Source of the DNA: DASRDR01 sp035550795
GTDB lineage: Bacteria > Methylomirabilota > Methylomirabilia > Rokubacteriales > DASRDR01
DNA length: 64,000 bases
Assembly: GCA_035550795.1 (NCBI GenBank)
Contig: DASZOL010000063.1
Coordinates: forward strand, 1 to 64,000
Direction of reading: 5' to 3'
Below the pieces are notes generated by a model, which ran no database searches, was not told the DNA's origin, and worked only from the letters and a program-made list of their open reading frames with translations. This document shows positions 8,683-17,061 of the stretch, one piece after another. A program made the translations under genes and the position numbers. Positions within the stretch are counted from its first letter, which is position 1, and every line of letters begins with the position of its first letter.

Positions 8683-8844
8683 GCGGTCGCGTGTCCGCGG
8701 CGATGATCGCGTTCGGCAACGGCCTGAAGGATCCGAGATCCGGGGAGCGCTGAAAGGATTGGCGCTGCATCTGGCCCACGCCTGCCGCGACGAGCTGGCC
8801 ATCTCGCGGCGCACGGATGCGTGGAGCCGGAGCACGCCGTAGCG
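8683..8844 (+). pseudogene. Decayed copy of the 3' end of the 7509-7982 gene
   Basis: About 160 nt nearly match 7818-7984, ending in the same AGCACGCCGTAGCG. A one-base deletion (GAGAGGCG in the parent, GGGAGCG here) splits the frame after DPRSG, so the piece cannot encode the parental C-terminus in one frame, and no homologous 5' part precedes it. Immediately downstream (about 8865-8960) is a short hydrophobic frame like a lipoprotein signal (HLAACAA) that runs nowhere, another likely remnant. Confidence 0.75.
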
Positions 8845-8961
8845 CGAAGGAGATCCCAGGAAGGGGGGATACCCTGCAGCGACCCATTGTTGCCGTCCTG
8901 CTGTCGGTCGCTGTTGCAGCACACCTGGCCGCGTGCGCCGCCGCACACCCGGGGCGCGCGC

Positions 8962-9825
8962 TTACTCAATGCAGGCGGGGTCCTTCGTTCGGAAGGTACT
9001 GTGCCGCCACGTGTTGTGGTCGCAATCGCCACTCGTGTCTTGAAGGTCGATCCCGTCCTGATGGGGCGGGCCCTTCGTCTCTCTGACCGTGTTGCGCGTC
9101 AGTCGGTTTCCGGTCCCCGTCACGACAATCCCGTTCTTGCCGCCCGGGACATTCTGGCCGCCTAGCTCACTGAGGATCGCTCGGTTACCCTGCAACACGT
9201 TGTCGTCTCCCACGATTTCGATATTCGGTCCTCCCCTGGAGGATGTGATGAGGCTGACATTCTCGCTCAGGCGGTTTCGGTTCCCGCCAACAGAAATGCA
9301 GCCACCGCCAATCACACTCAGGCAATGAGCCACGCTGTTCGTGAGGCGATTGTCGTTGCCCCCGATCAGGAAGGCTCCCCCGTAGACGCCGTGCGCCATC
9401 ACATTGATGAGCTCGTTGTCATCCGACTCCACAAGAATGTTGCCATCCATGATGCCGCTCGTCACGTTCATCAGCGTATGTCCGCCCTGCCCGCCCAGGA
9501 TGATGGCATAGTGGATCCCTCCCTGTAGCGTGCCATTCTTGAGCGTCGCGCCTCGACCCTTGAAGACGAGACAGGGTTCAGGAAACTGGCACGTGAGAAG
9601 GTGCTGATTCAAATCCAGGATCGCCCCACTCCGCAGCGTGAAAGCCGGCCCAGACACAGGCCCCGGATCGTTACTACAGTCTAGGTCGGTGTCCAACTTG
9701 TACCGACCGCCCGGTCCGAGCACGTCCCCGCACTGAACAGAATCGGCGTAGACGGGGGCCACGCCTCCGAGCGCCGTCACGAAAGCCCCGAGCAGCAGGG
9801 CGACACCACAGGGCAGGACCCTCAC
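8962..9825 (-). CDS. Secreted right-handed beta-helix protein
   Basis: 287 residues with a signal peptide (about 1-28). The mature part is a ladder of short N/G/V-rich repeats (DDNELINVMAH, GNDNRLTNSV, GNRNRLSENV, GDDNVLQGN, GTGNRLTRNTV) typical of parallel beta-helix domains of the pectate-lyase/NosD/CASH type. Such proteins bind or cleave polysaccharides or act at the surface. No catalytic set is recognised. Start GTG 9825 is the first codon before the signal sequence. Confidence 0.75.
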   Translation of the reverse strand: MRVLPCGVALLLGAFVTALGGVAPVYADSVQCGDVLGPGGRYKLDTDLDCSNDPGPVSGPAFTLRSGAILDLNQHLLTCQFPEPCLVFKGRGATLKNGTLQGGIHYAIILGGQGGHTLMNVTSGIMDGNILVESDDNELINVMAHGVYGGAFLIGGNDNRLTNSVAHCLSVIGGGCISVGGNRNRLSENVSLITSSRGGPNIEIVGDDNVLQGNRAILSELGGQNVPGGKNGIVVTGTGNRLTRNTVRETKGPPHQDGIDLQDTSGDCDHNTWRHSTFRTKDPACIE

Positions 9826-10165
9826 CGCCGGAGCCGTCGCGCGGCCATGCTCGAAAGTTTTCCCAAGATCCCCGTCGGCGGTGCTGGCCCCTCGACACGT
9901 TCCTGCGAGCCGCCCCGGTGGTCCATGTGCTCATCCTCCGAGTGTGGGAATGAAAGAGCGGAGGGGTTGGGTTTCGAAGGCCGACGCCAGCACCGCGCTC
10001 CCGGTGGCCTTCGGCAGAATGAGCGCGACCGCAGCTCCGAGCCCCTGGCGGATGGCGTCTCGACCCGGGCTCCGAACGCGGATCCATGGACGTCTCCAGC
10101 GCTGGCTTGCACTGACCGCGCCTTGCTCCAGCCGGCGACCAGTCGTGGATGCTACCCTTGAGGTG
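9826..10165. other. Intergenic stretch, no gene recognised
   Basis: Sequence between the divergent beta-helix gene and the small frame at 10166. Open frames here are Arg/Pro-rich and look like chance GC-rich frames. It must hold the beta-helix promoter, but no clear boxes were found. Confidence 0.4.
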
Positions 10166-10366
10166 ATGCGCATCGGGGGCGACGGGCGGACGCGGTGGCG
10201 GGAGGAGTGGCAGCCCCTCGGATCCGGGCCGCTCATCCCGCGCGAGGTAATCTCCTCGACTACACGATGCAAGGGGATCCGGATCGGCATCCGGTCCGAG
10301 AGACCCTATCACATCGTCGCCTTGCGCATCGGCGAGTCGGTCCCCGTCGCGAGGACGCGACGGTGA
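10166..10366 (+). CDS. Possible small protein or remnant, GIRxxRPYHIV family
   Basis: 66 residues, basic, with the core IRIGIRSERPYHIVALRIGES. The DNA of this core (10281-10319) recurs inverted at 8189-8151. A TTGAGGTG sequence precedes the ATG. Just downstream lies the decayed 5' end of the 7509-type gene, suggesting that the two small genes once stood in tandem. It may no longer be functional. Confidence 0.3.
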   Translation: MRIGGDGRTRWREEWQPLGSGPLIPREVISSTTRCKGIRIGIRSERPYHIVALRIGESVPVARTRR

Positions 10367-10404
10367 GCGCGCGCGTTCGGAAGAGGCGTACACACGGTCG
10401 CGTG

Positions 10405-10458
10405 GAACACCGTGGGACAGGGGAGACAACGGGATCCACCTTCGATCAACGGCTCAGC
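10405..10458 (+). pseudogene. Decayed copy of the 5' end of the 7509-7982 gene
   Basis: This segment aligns with 7488-7540 (upstream region, ribosome site and first codons). In the best-matching 40 nt all seven differences are transitions. The start codon has become ACG (10429) and a tryptophan codon has become CGG; similarity then stops. Confidence 0.65.
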
Positions 10459-10534
10459 CCATGAGACCCCACCGTGCGGAGTGCGTCGGCCCTCCCTCCG
10501 AGCGCGTCCTTCTCCGGGCGCGCGAGGAAGGCGC

Positions 10535-10948
10535 ATGACGTCGGAGCCAGTCATCGCCACACCCGTCAGTCCGGACGACTCGCTCGCCAAGTGGACCCAC
10601 GCCATCTACGCGCTCCACGCCTTCAGCTTGGTCACCGGCATCGTCGGCGTCGCCACCGTGGTCGGCGCGTTTCTCACGGGCTGGCCGTCGATCATCGCCG
10701 TGATCCTGAACTACGTGAAGCGCCGCCAGGCTCACGGGACCTGGCTCGAGTCGCACTTCCGGTGGCAGATCCGCACCTTTTGGTTCGGCGTGCTGTGGGT
10801 CGCCCTGTGCGGCGCGTTCGTGGTGGCCACGGTCGGCATCGGCCTGCTGATCGCCTGGCTCCCGCTCACCGCCGTCGGGCTGTGGTTCGTCTACCGGATC
10901 GCTCGCGGCTGGCTCCGGCTGGCGGACCGCCGGCCGATGGATCTGTAG
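10535..10948 (+). CDS. DUF4870-like small membrane protein
   Basis: 137 residues with three predicted transmembrane helices: an N-terminal DSLAKWTHAIYALHAFSLVTGIVG pattern, a helix followed by ILNYVKRRQAHGTWLESHFRWQIRTFW, then two close C-terminal helices. The WxxSHFRWQIRTFW element between helices is characteristic of DUF4870/Tic20-like small membrane proteins; their role is not established. GAGGAAGG precedes ATG 10535. It is followed after 45 nt by a co-directional gene. Confidence 0.8.
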   Translation: MTSEPVIATPVSPDDSLAKWTHAIYALHAFSLVTGIVGVATVVGAFLTGWPSIIAVILNYVKRRQAHGTWLESHFRWQIRTFWFGVLWVALCGAFVVATVGIGLLIAWLPLTAVGLWFVYRIARGWLRLADRRPMDL

Positions 10949-10993
10949 GCGCCTCGGCCCCGGCACGCGCGGGCTTCGATCGCGGGCACTGCC

Positions 10994-11764
10994 ATGTCCT
11001 CGCCGGGTGCTCCGGATCCGACGGATGTCCGCGACCATCGGCCCTGGCCGATCCCGCGCCGTCCCTGGGTCATGGCGCAGCGCTGGACCGATCTGCTCTT
11101 CGCCCACTGGCCCGTGGACCCCGGCGTCGTCCGGGCACGGGTCCCCGGGAGCCTGGCGCTCGATCTCCACGACGGAACGGCGTGGGTATCGGTCACCGCC
11201 TTTCTCCTGAGCCGGCTGCGTCCCCGCGGCTTGCCGCCGATGCCCTGCGTGTCCCGCTTCCCCGAGCTCAACGTGCGAACCTACGTGACGCGGGGCGGCA
11301 AGCCCGGCGTGTTCTTCTTCAGCCTGGACGCCGGCCGCAGGCTGGCGGTCGTCGGCGCCCGCCTGCTCTACCATCTGCCGTATTTCGCGGCGGCCATGCG
11401 CATCCGGACGGCATCGGACGGGACGATCACCTACGTGAGCCGGCGCACACGCGGGAGGACGCCGGCGGAGTTCCTCGCGTCCTATCGTCCCGCCGGGCCG
11501 GTGGTGCAGGCGGAGCCCGGCACCCTGGATCACTGGCTCACGGAGCGCTACTGCCTCTATGCCGTCGGCGCCAGGCGGCGCCTCTGCCGGACCGACATCC
11601 ACCACGCCCCATGGCCGCTCCAACCGGTGGAGGCGGACATCGCCCGCAACACGGTGTCCGAGGCGGCCGGGTTCTCACTGCCGGCGCCCGCGCCGCGGGC
11701 CGCTTTCGCCCGACGTCTGGACGTGGTGGTGTGGTGGCCAACCCGAGTGACCCCCGGAGTCTAG
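10994..11764 (+). CDS. DUF2071 (YqjF-like) protein
   Basis: 256 residues matching the DUF2071/YqjF family: MAQRWTDLLFAHWPVDP at the start, ELNVRTYV in the middle, GVFFFSLDA, and a C-terminal FARRLDVVVWW. Members are soluble acetoacetate-decarboxylase-like folds of unknown activity. Length is normal. No catalytic residue can be assigned from sequence alone. Confidence 0.85.
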   Translation: MSSPGAPDPTDVRDHRPWPIPRRPWVMAQRWTDLLFAHWPVDPGVVRARVPGSLALDLHDGTAWVSVTAFLLSRLRPRGLPPMPCVSRFPELNVRTYVTRGGKPGVFFFSLDAGRRLAVVGARLLYHLPYFAAAMRIRTASDGTITYVSRRTRGRTPAEFLASYRPAGPVVQAEPGTLDHWLTERYCLYAVGARRRLCRTDIHHAPWPLQPVEADIARNTVSEAAGFSLPAPAPRAAFARRLDVVVWWPTRVTPGV

Positions 11765-11813
11765 CAGGCGGCGGCGCTGCTCGAGTAGTGGGCGATGAGC
11801 CTGGAGAATACGC

Positions 11814-12083
11814 ATGGATGACGACCTGGCCGGCATGACGCGGGAGCAACTCGTGGCCGAGGTCCAACGGCTGCGCCACGGAATCCGGCGGCATCGAGAT
11901 GCGACCGGACACGACCTCTGCTGGCACCACCCCGACTTGTGGGGGCTGTTGCCCGAGGTCACGGATCCGATTCCCAGCGTGCCTGACTGGCCGACGTTTC
12001 TGGAGGGCTGCCTCCGCTATCGGCGGTCCCTGGATAGCCAGGTTCCAGCGGCACCGCGAACCACCACGCCCTACCAGCCGTGA
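11814..12083 (+). CDS. Small conserved hypothetical protein
   Basis: 89 residues: a short N-terminal helix (MTREQLVAEVQRLRHGIRRHRD) followed by DLCWHHPDLWGLLPE and a Pro-rich tail. Soluble, with no known catalytic motif; the His/Trp-rich middle could bind metal or ligand. GGAG lies 9 nt before the ATG. It is followed 25 nt later by a small membrane protein gene. Confidence 0.7.
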   Translation: MDDDLAGMTREQLVAEVQRLRHGIRRHRDATGHDLCWHHPDLWGLLPEVTDPIPSVPDWPTFLEGCLRYRRSLDSQVPAAPRTTTPYQP

Positions 12084-12108
12084 CGGTCGAACAGGAGGTC
12101 GCTCGCCC

Positions 12109-12294
12109 ATGAAGCCTTTTACCCGGATTGCAGTGGTGGTGCTGTGGATGATCGCACTTCTGCAATTGGTGCGGTTCATCCTGGGCTGGGAGATCACGTT
12201 GAACGGCGCGCCCGTGCCCCTCTGGCTGAGTGCGCTCGTGGCGGCGCTCGTCGCCGGCCTGGCGATAATGGTCTGGCGCGAACGCCCGCGGTAG
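12109..12294 (+). CDS. Small two-helix membrane protein
   Basis: 61 residues with two transmembrane helices (about 7-25 and 38-56) joined by a short loop containing WEITLNGAPVPLW. ATG 12109 is preceded by an AGGAGG site. No family is recognised. Probably co-transcribed with the preceding gene. Confidence 0.65.
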   Translation: MKPFTRIAVVVLWMIALLQLVRFILGWEITLNGAPVPLWLSALVAALVAGLAIMVWRERPR

Positions 12295-12488
12295 GAGGGA
12301 GGCGCCCCCTGCGCCGAGTCCCGGGGACGCAGATCGGGCATCACTCGATCGAGATCACCTCTACGGCCACCTTGGTGCCGGAGGGCGAATCAAGGCGGCG
12401 GACCGCTTCGATGGCGCGACCGGCCGCAATCTCTCTACGCAACCGCCACGGTCACGGGTTAAGATGCAGTCAAGGTAGCGCCCCGCAA

Positions 12489-13238
12489 ATGGCCGACTCC
12501 AAAGCGATCCTCTACCACCGCCCGGGCTGAAGCTCCTGCGCTAAGACGAGAGAGTTGCTCTCGTCGTGGGGAGTGCCGTTCGACTCGATCGACATCGAGG
12601 CCGAGCCCGCGGCGCGCGCCGCGCTCGCGCGTCTCGGCGTGCCGGCGGTCCCTGCTGTCGTCGCAAAGAACGGCGTGGTCCATGGATGGAATCCCGGCTC
12701 GCTCGCTGATCTCCTCGGGGTCCGGTACGAGGGCGCGAAGCGGCTGCCCCCGGACGCGCTCGCCGAGCGCCTGGATCGGGTCCTGGCCGCGGCCGGCCGC
12801 GTGGTCGCCACGGTGGAGCCCCGGCACCTCGCCCTCCAGTACCCCGGCCGCGACCGCTCGCTTCACCAGCTGGCCTACCACCTGTTCCGCCTGAGCCTCG
12901 CGTTCCGCGACGCCATGATCGAGCGCCGCCTCCCCCAGGCGTGGCTCCAGGAGACGGCGCCTCCCGGTCTGCTCGACGCTCCCGCCCTCACGGGGTACGG
13001 CGCGGCCGTCCGTGCGGCGCTCCGGGACTGGCTCGGCACCGAGGGCGCCACCGCCGGGACGGTCGAGACGTACTATGGCCCGCAGAGGGGCCACGAGCTC
13101 CTCGAGCGGACCGTCTGGCACGCGGCCCAGCACCTTCGGCAGATCCACGCGCTCCTCGAGGACGCCGGCGCCCCGGTGGCGGACCCCCTGGACGGTTCGC
13201 TCCTGGAGGGACTCCCCCTCCCGACGTCGGTCTGGTAG
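12489..13238 (+). CDS. Probable selenoprotein: glutaredoxin-like domain fused to DinB-like domain
   Basis: Reading the in-frame TGA at 12528-12530 as selenocysteine gives 249 residues. Residues 1-75 form a complete glutaredoxin fold: KAILYHRPG, then U14-S-S-C17 in place of the CxxC redox motif, KTRELLSSWGVPFDSIDIE, and the cis-Pro region LGVPAVPAVV. Residues about 95-215 resemble a DinB four-helix domain, with LHQLAYHLFR and HAAQHLRQIH as candidate metal ligands. A perfect 8-bp hairpin sits 14 nt after the TGA. Without readthrough, translation could only start after the redox motif (TTG 12555, inside the hairpin loop), beheading the fold. The role is probably thiol or peroxide redox chemistry; partner unknown. 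Confidence 0.82.
12545..12565 (+). promoter_or_regulatory. Candidate bacterial SECIS hairpin
   Basis: GACGAGAG (12545-12552), loop AGTTG, CTCTCGTC (12558-12565): a perfect 8-bp stem inside the reading frame. The loop begins 22 nt after the UGA, within the usual range for bacterial SECIS elements, and contains a GU as in E. coli formate dehydrogenase SECIS. Confidence 0.75.
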
Positions 13239-13267
13239 CGCGCGCCGCGCCGCGCGCGGCCGGTTCG

Positions 13268-14017
13268 TCAGGACCGGAAGCCGCGGACCAGCATCGCGAC
13301 CGCGACGACCGTCAGCAGCACCAGGACGGCCCGGTTGAACGCCGCCTGCGGAACCCGGTCCTGCGCTCTCAGGCCCAGACGGAACGCGGCGAGACTCACC
13401 CCGGCCGCGGCCAGCCACGGGAGCAGGACGCGCCGGTCGATCAGCCCGACCTGCCACACGGCGCCGAGCTGCGTCAGCTTGAAGACGAGGAACGTCGCCG
13501 AGATGGCTCGCACGAACTCGGTCTTGGGAAGCCCGATCGCGTAGTAGTAGGGCGTCAGCACCACGGAGGGCGCGTTGGTGAGTCCGCCGAGCGTGCCGGC
13601 GGCGAGGCCGACCACCGGCGCCAGGAGGCGCTCTGATCCCGGCGTGACGCGCCAGGCGGGGCGGCTGACCGACAGGATCACGAAGACGACCAGGGTCGCG
13701 CCGAGCGTCAGGAGCAGCCCGCGCGTTGAGAGCACCGCGAGGAACTGGGTCCCGGCCACGGTCCCGAGGATCCCCATGACCAGCAACGGCGCGTGGCGCC
13801 GGAGGGCGGCGACGAGCCCGGGGCGGCGGACCATCTGGATCCCGTCCATCAGGATGTTCGGGATCACCAGCACGGCGACCGCCGTCCGCACGTCGGTGGC
13901 GAAGGCCAGCAGCGGGGTCGCGATCAGCGGGTAGCCGAAGCCGACGGCGCCCTTGACGAACGCCGCGACCGCGACGCCGGCCAGGCCCGCGGCCCAGATC
14001 AGGGCGTCCGTGCCCAT
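13268..14017 (-). CDS. TauE/SafE-family permease
   Basis: 249 residues, about eight transmembrane helices. The N-terminal AAFVKGAVGFGYPLIATPLLAF and the middle repeat GGLTNAPSVVLTPYYYAIGLPKTEFVRAI are the paired glycine-rich motifs of TauE/SafE proteins. These export or import small sulfur- or carbon-containing anions such as sulfite, sulfoacetate or taurine products. The preceding gene is a glycolate/lactate-type dehydrogenase, so an organic acid is an alternative substrate. Confidence 0.85.
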   Translation of the reverse strand: MGTDALIWAAGLAGVAVAAFVKGAVGFGYPLIATPLLAFATDVRTAVAVLVIPNILMDGIQMVRRPGLVAALRRHAPLLVMGILGTVAGTQFLAVLSTRGLLLTLGATLVVFVILSVSRPAWRVTPGSERLLAPVVGLAAGTLGGLTNAPSVVLTPYYYAIGLPKTEFVRAISATFLVFKLTQLGAVWQVGLIDRRVLLPWLAAAGVSLAAFRLGLRAQDRVPQAAFNRAVLVLLTVVAVAMLVRGFRS

Positions 14018-14060
14018 CAGGAGGGAGCCAACCGGCGCGCGCGCGGCGTCCTCGCGCCGC

Positions 14061-16961
14061 CTATCGTCCCAGGGCCTCCCAGAGGAGCTCCGCCGGGTGC
14101 TTCGGCGTCCGCCCCGTGGTGTGCTCCACCTGCTGGCGGCACGAGATGCCCGGGGCGCAGACGGCGACGTCGGCGCCCACGGCCCGTACGGCCGGCGCCA
14201 GGCGACGCTCGGCGATCTTGATGGAGAGGTCGTAGTGCTCCGCCTCGAATCCGAACGACCCCGCCATCCCGCAGCACCCCGCGTCGACCTCGGTCACCTG
14301 GTAGCCCGCCGCCTTGAGCACGGCGATCGTAGGACCGGTCCCGACCAGGGCCTTCTGGTGGCAGTGCCCGTGCAGCAGGACCTTGCGTCCCGTGGCGGCG
14401 TGGGCGCGCGCGAAGAGCGGATGTCCCGCAGCAAGCTCCTTCCGCAGGAACTCCTCCAGCAGGAAGCTCTGCCGCGCCACCAGGCGGGCGTCCTCCGTGC
14501 GCACCAGCTCGGGATACTCGTCCCGCAACGTCAGAAGGCAGGACGGCTCGAGACCGACGATGGGTCGGCCCTGGCGGGCCGCCCCCGCGAGCCGGGCGAC
14601 GTTGTCGGCCGCCAGCGCGGCCGCCTCCGTCAGCATGCCTTTCGAGATCATCGGCCGCCCGCAGCAACCCCGGTCGGCGAGGCTGACGCGGTAGCCGAGC
14701 GCCTCCAGGAGCCGCGTCGCGGCGATGGCGACGTCCGGCGTCTGATAGGTGTTGAACGTGTCGTGGAAGAGCACCACTCCGCCGCGCTCGCCGCCGCCTT
14801 CCGGTCGCCGGCGACCGAACCACCGTGCGAAGGACTCGCGGGCGAACCGCGGAAGCGGGCGCCGCCGGTCGATGCCGGCCACGCGCTCGAGGAGCCAGCG
14901 ATGGGGCGCCGCGCCCGCGATCCAGTTCGAGACGGGCGCCAGCGCCGACCCGACCCGGGCCAGCATGTGGATCCGCCCGAAGAGCCGGTTGCGCAGGGGA
15001 AGCCCATTGGCCCGGTGGTAGTGGGCGAGGAACTCGTACTTGAGCTTGGCCATGTCGACGTTGGCGGGGCACTCCGCCTTGCACGCCTTGCACTCGAGGC
15101 AGAGATCAAGCACCTCGTGGAGCCGGCGGCCCGTGAACTCCGACCGCGGGACCTTGCCCGACAGCACGGCGCGGAGCGCGTTGGCCCGGCCGCGGGTCGA
15201 ATGCTCCTCGTCGAGGGTCGCCATGTAGGAGGGGCACATCGTCCCCTCGACCTTCTTTCGGCAGACGCCGATGCCGTTGCACATCTCGACGGCGCCGGCG
15301 AAGCCGCCCTGCCCCGAGAAGTCCAGGAGGGTGTCGGGCTCCCAGGCCCGGTATTCCGGCCCGTAGCGGAGATTCTCGGTCATCGGGGGCGCGTCCACGA
15401 TGTTCCCCGGGTTGAGGATCCCCTTCGGATCGAACGCGCGCTTGACCTGCCGGAAGGCGTCGTAGAGCCGCGGCCCGTACAGGGTCTCGTTGAACGGGCT
15501 CCGGGCCCGGCCGTCACCGTGCTCCCCCGAAAGCCCACCGCCGAACTCCATGACGAGCGCGGTGATCTCCTCGCCGATCGCGCGCATCTTCCGGATCTCG
15601 CCCGCGTCCTTCAGGTTGATCAGCGGTCGGATGTGAAGGCATCCCACCGAGCAGTGCCCGTAGTACCCGGCCGCCGCTCCGTGCCGCTTCAGGACCTCCC
15701 GGAAGCGCGCGATGAACACACCGAGCTTGGCCGGCTCGACCGCGGTGTCCTCGACGAAGGCGATGGGTTTCCGGTCGCCCTTGGTCCCGAGCAGGAGGCC
15801 GAGGCCGGCCTTGCGGAGCTTCCAGATGGACTGCTGCTCCGCCGGTTCGTAGGCGAGGTGCGCCGCGTAGCCGATCCGCCTCCGCGCGCGGAGCGCCTCC
15901 AGCGCCTCGACCTTGGCGCGCACCTCGGCCGCGGTCTCACCGGAGTACTCGACGATCATGATGGCGGCGGGGTCGCCCTGGACGAACCCCATCCGGGTCC
16001 GCTGCTCGATGTTCTCCCGGGCGAGGTCCAGGATCATCTTGTCGGTGATCTCGACGGCGTACGGCCCGGTGGTCAGGAGGTCGACCGACGACTCCAGCGC
16101 CGCCTGGAGGTCGTCGTAGTGGATGACGTCGAGGGCCGTGAACTTCGGCCGCGGAACGAGCCGCATCTTCATCTCTACCACGACCACCAGCGTGCCCTCG
16201 GAGCCCACGGCCAGCCGGTGGAGCCCGAACGGCTGCGGCTTCACGAACTCGTCGAGGTTGTAGCCGGAGACGCGGCGCATGAGCTTCGGGTAGCGCGTGC
16301 GGATCTCGTCCGCGTGCTGGTCGATCAACCGCCGCACCTCGCGGTAGATCTGCCCCTCGAGACCGTCCGCGCGGCACTGCAGGTCGAGCTCGGCGGGCGT
16401 CAAGTCCCGCAGGGTGACCTCGGACCCGTCGGCCAGGAGGCACGTCAGCTCGAGGACGTGGTCGATGGTCTTCCCGTATGCGATCGAGTGGGAGCCGGCG
16501 GAGTTGTTCCCCGACATCCCGCCGAGGGTGGCCCGGTTCGACGTGGACGTGTCGGGACCGAACAGGAGGCCCAGCGGCCGGACGTGGGCGTTCAGCTCGT
16601 CCTGGATCACGCCGGGCTGGATCCGGCACCAGCGCTCCTCCCGGCTCACCTCGAGCACCTGGTGCATGTACTTCGAGAAGTCCAGGACGACGGCGTGATT
16701 GACGGTCTGGCCGATCAGGCTGGTGCCGCCCCCCCGGGGCAGCACGGGGACATTGTACCGGTTGGCCAGCTCGAGCACCGCGCGCACGTCGTCCTTGGAG
16801 CGCGGCAGCACGACGCCGATGGGCTCCACCTGGTACATGGACGCGTCGGTCGAGTAGAGGAGGCGCGAGTAGTCGTCGAACCGCACCTCGCCCTCGACCA
16901 CGCGGCGGAGCTCGCGCTCGAGGTCGCCGCCGACCGGGGTCAGGGGCCGCGCGACGGGCAC
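14061..16961 (-). CDS. FAD-linked oxidase fused to Fe-S reductase (glycolate/D-lactate dehydrogenase type)
   Basis: 966 residues. The N-terminal half is a FAD_binding_4 plus FAD-oxidase C domain (VLPRGGGTSLIGQTVN near 80; GHCSVGCLHIRPLINL near 420). The C-terminal half has a ferredoxin-type cluster motif CLECKACKAECPANVDM near 620 and two CCG motifs (RGCCGRPM, DAGCCGMAG) of GlcF/HdrB-like proteins. This GlcD-GlcF fusion resembles YdiJ/Dld-type enzymes that oxidise 2-hydroxyacids and pass electrons to the membrane. GTG 16961 is the start. Substrate could be glycolate, D-lactate or 2-hydroxyglutarate. Confidence 0.88.
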   Translation of the reverse strand: MPVARPLTPVGGDLERELRRVVEGEVRFDDYSRLLYSTDASMYQVEPIGVVLPRSKDDVRAVLELANRYNVPVLPRGGGTSLIGQTVNHAVVLDFSKYMHQVLEVSREERWCRIQPGVIQDELNAHVRPLGLLFGPDTSTSNRATLGGMSGNNSAGSHSIAYGKTIDHVLELTCLLADGSEVTLRDLTPAELDLQCRADGLEGQIYREVRRLIDQHADEIRTRYPKLMRRVSGYNLDEFVKPQPFGLHRLAVGSEGTLVVVVEMKMRLVPRPKFTALDVIHYDDLQAALESSVDLLTTGPYAVEITDKMILDLARENIEQRTRMGFVQGDPAAIMIVEYSGETAAEVRAKVEALEALRARRRIGYAAHLAYEPAEQQSIWKLRKAGLGLLLGTKGDRKPIAFVEDTAVEPAKLGVFIARFREVLKRHGAAAGYYGHCSVGCLHIRPLINLKDAGEIRKMRAIGEEITALVMEFGGGLSGEHGDGRARSPFNETLYGPRLYDAFRQVKRAFDPKGILNPGNIVDAPPMTENLRYGPEYRAWEPDTLLDFSGQGGFAGAVEMCNGIGVCRKKVEGTMCPSYMATLDEEHSTRGRANALRAVLSGKVPRSEFTGRRLHEVLDLCLECKACKAECPANVDMAKLKYEFLAHYHRANGLPLRNRLFGRIHMLARVGSALAPVSNWIAGAAPHRWLLERVAGIDRRRPLPRFARESFARWFGRRRPEGGGERGGVVLFHDTFNTYQTPDVAIAATRLLEALGYRVSLADRGCCGRPMISKGMLTEAAALAADNVARLAGAARQGRPIVGLEPSCLLTLRDEYPELVRTEDARLVARQSFLLEEFLRKELAAGHPLFARAHAATGRKVLLHGHCHQKALVGTGPTIAVLKAAGYQVTEVDAGCCGMAGSFGFEAEHYDLSIKIAERRLAPAVRAVGADVAVCAPGISCRQQVEHTTGRTPKHPAELLWEALGR

Positions 16962-17061
16962 GTCAGGCCCCCGCCCGCAACGGGGTGGGCCGCCCGCTCG
17001 ACGAGCCGGTGTCCCGGCTGTGTCGAGCTCGGCGCGGCGGTCGGCCCGTCACCTGTGGCTC

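Noticed and set aside
12300..12488. Possible minus-strand gene end (GTKVAVEVISIE then stop)
   Set aside because: The frame is closed by TGA after about 35 codons with no start or ribosome site; at most a remnant.
12555..13238. DinB-like gene starting at TTG 12555
   Set aside because: That start lies in the loop of a perfect hairpin and removes the redox motif of an otherwise complete glutaredoxin fold; the longer frame through TGA is better supported.
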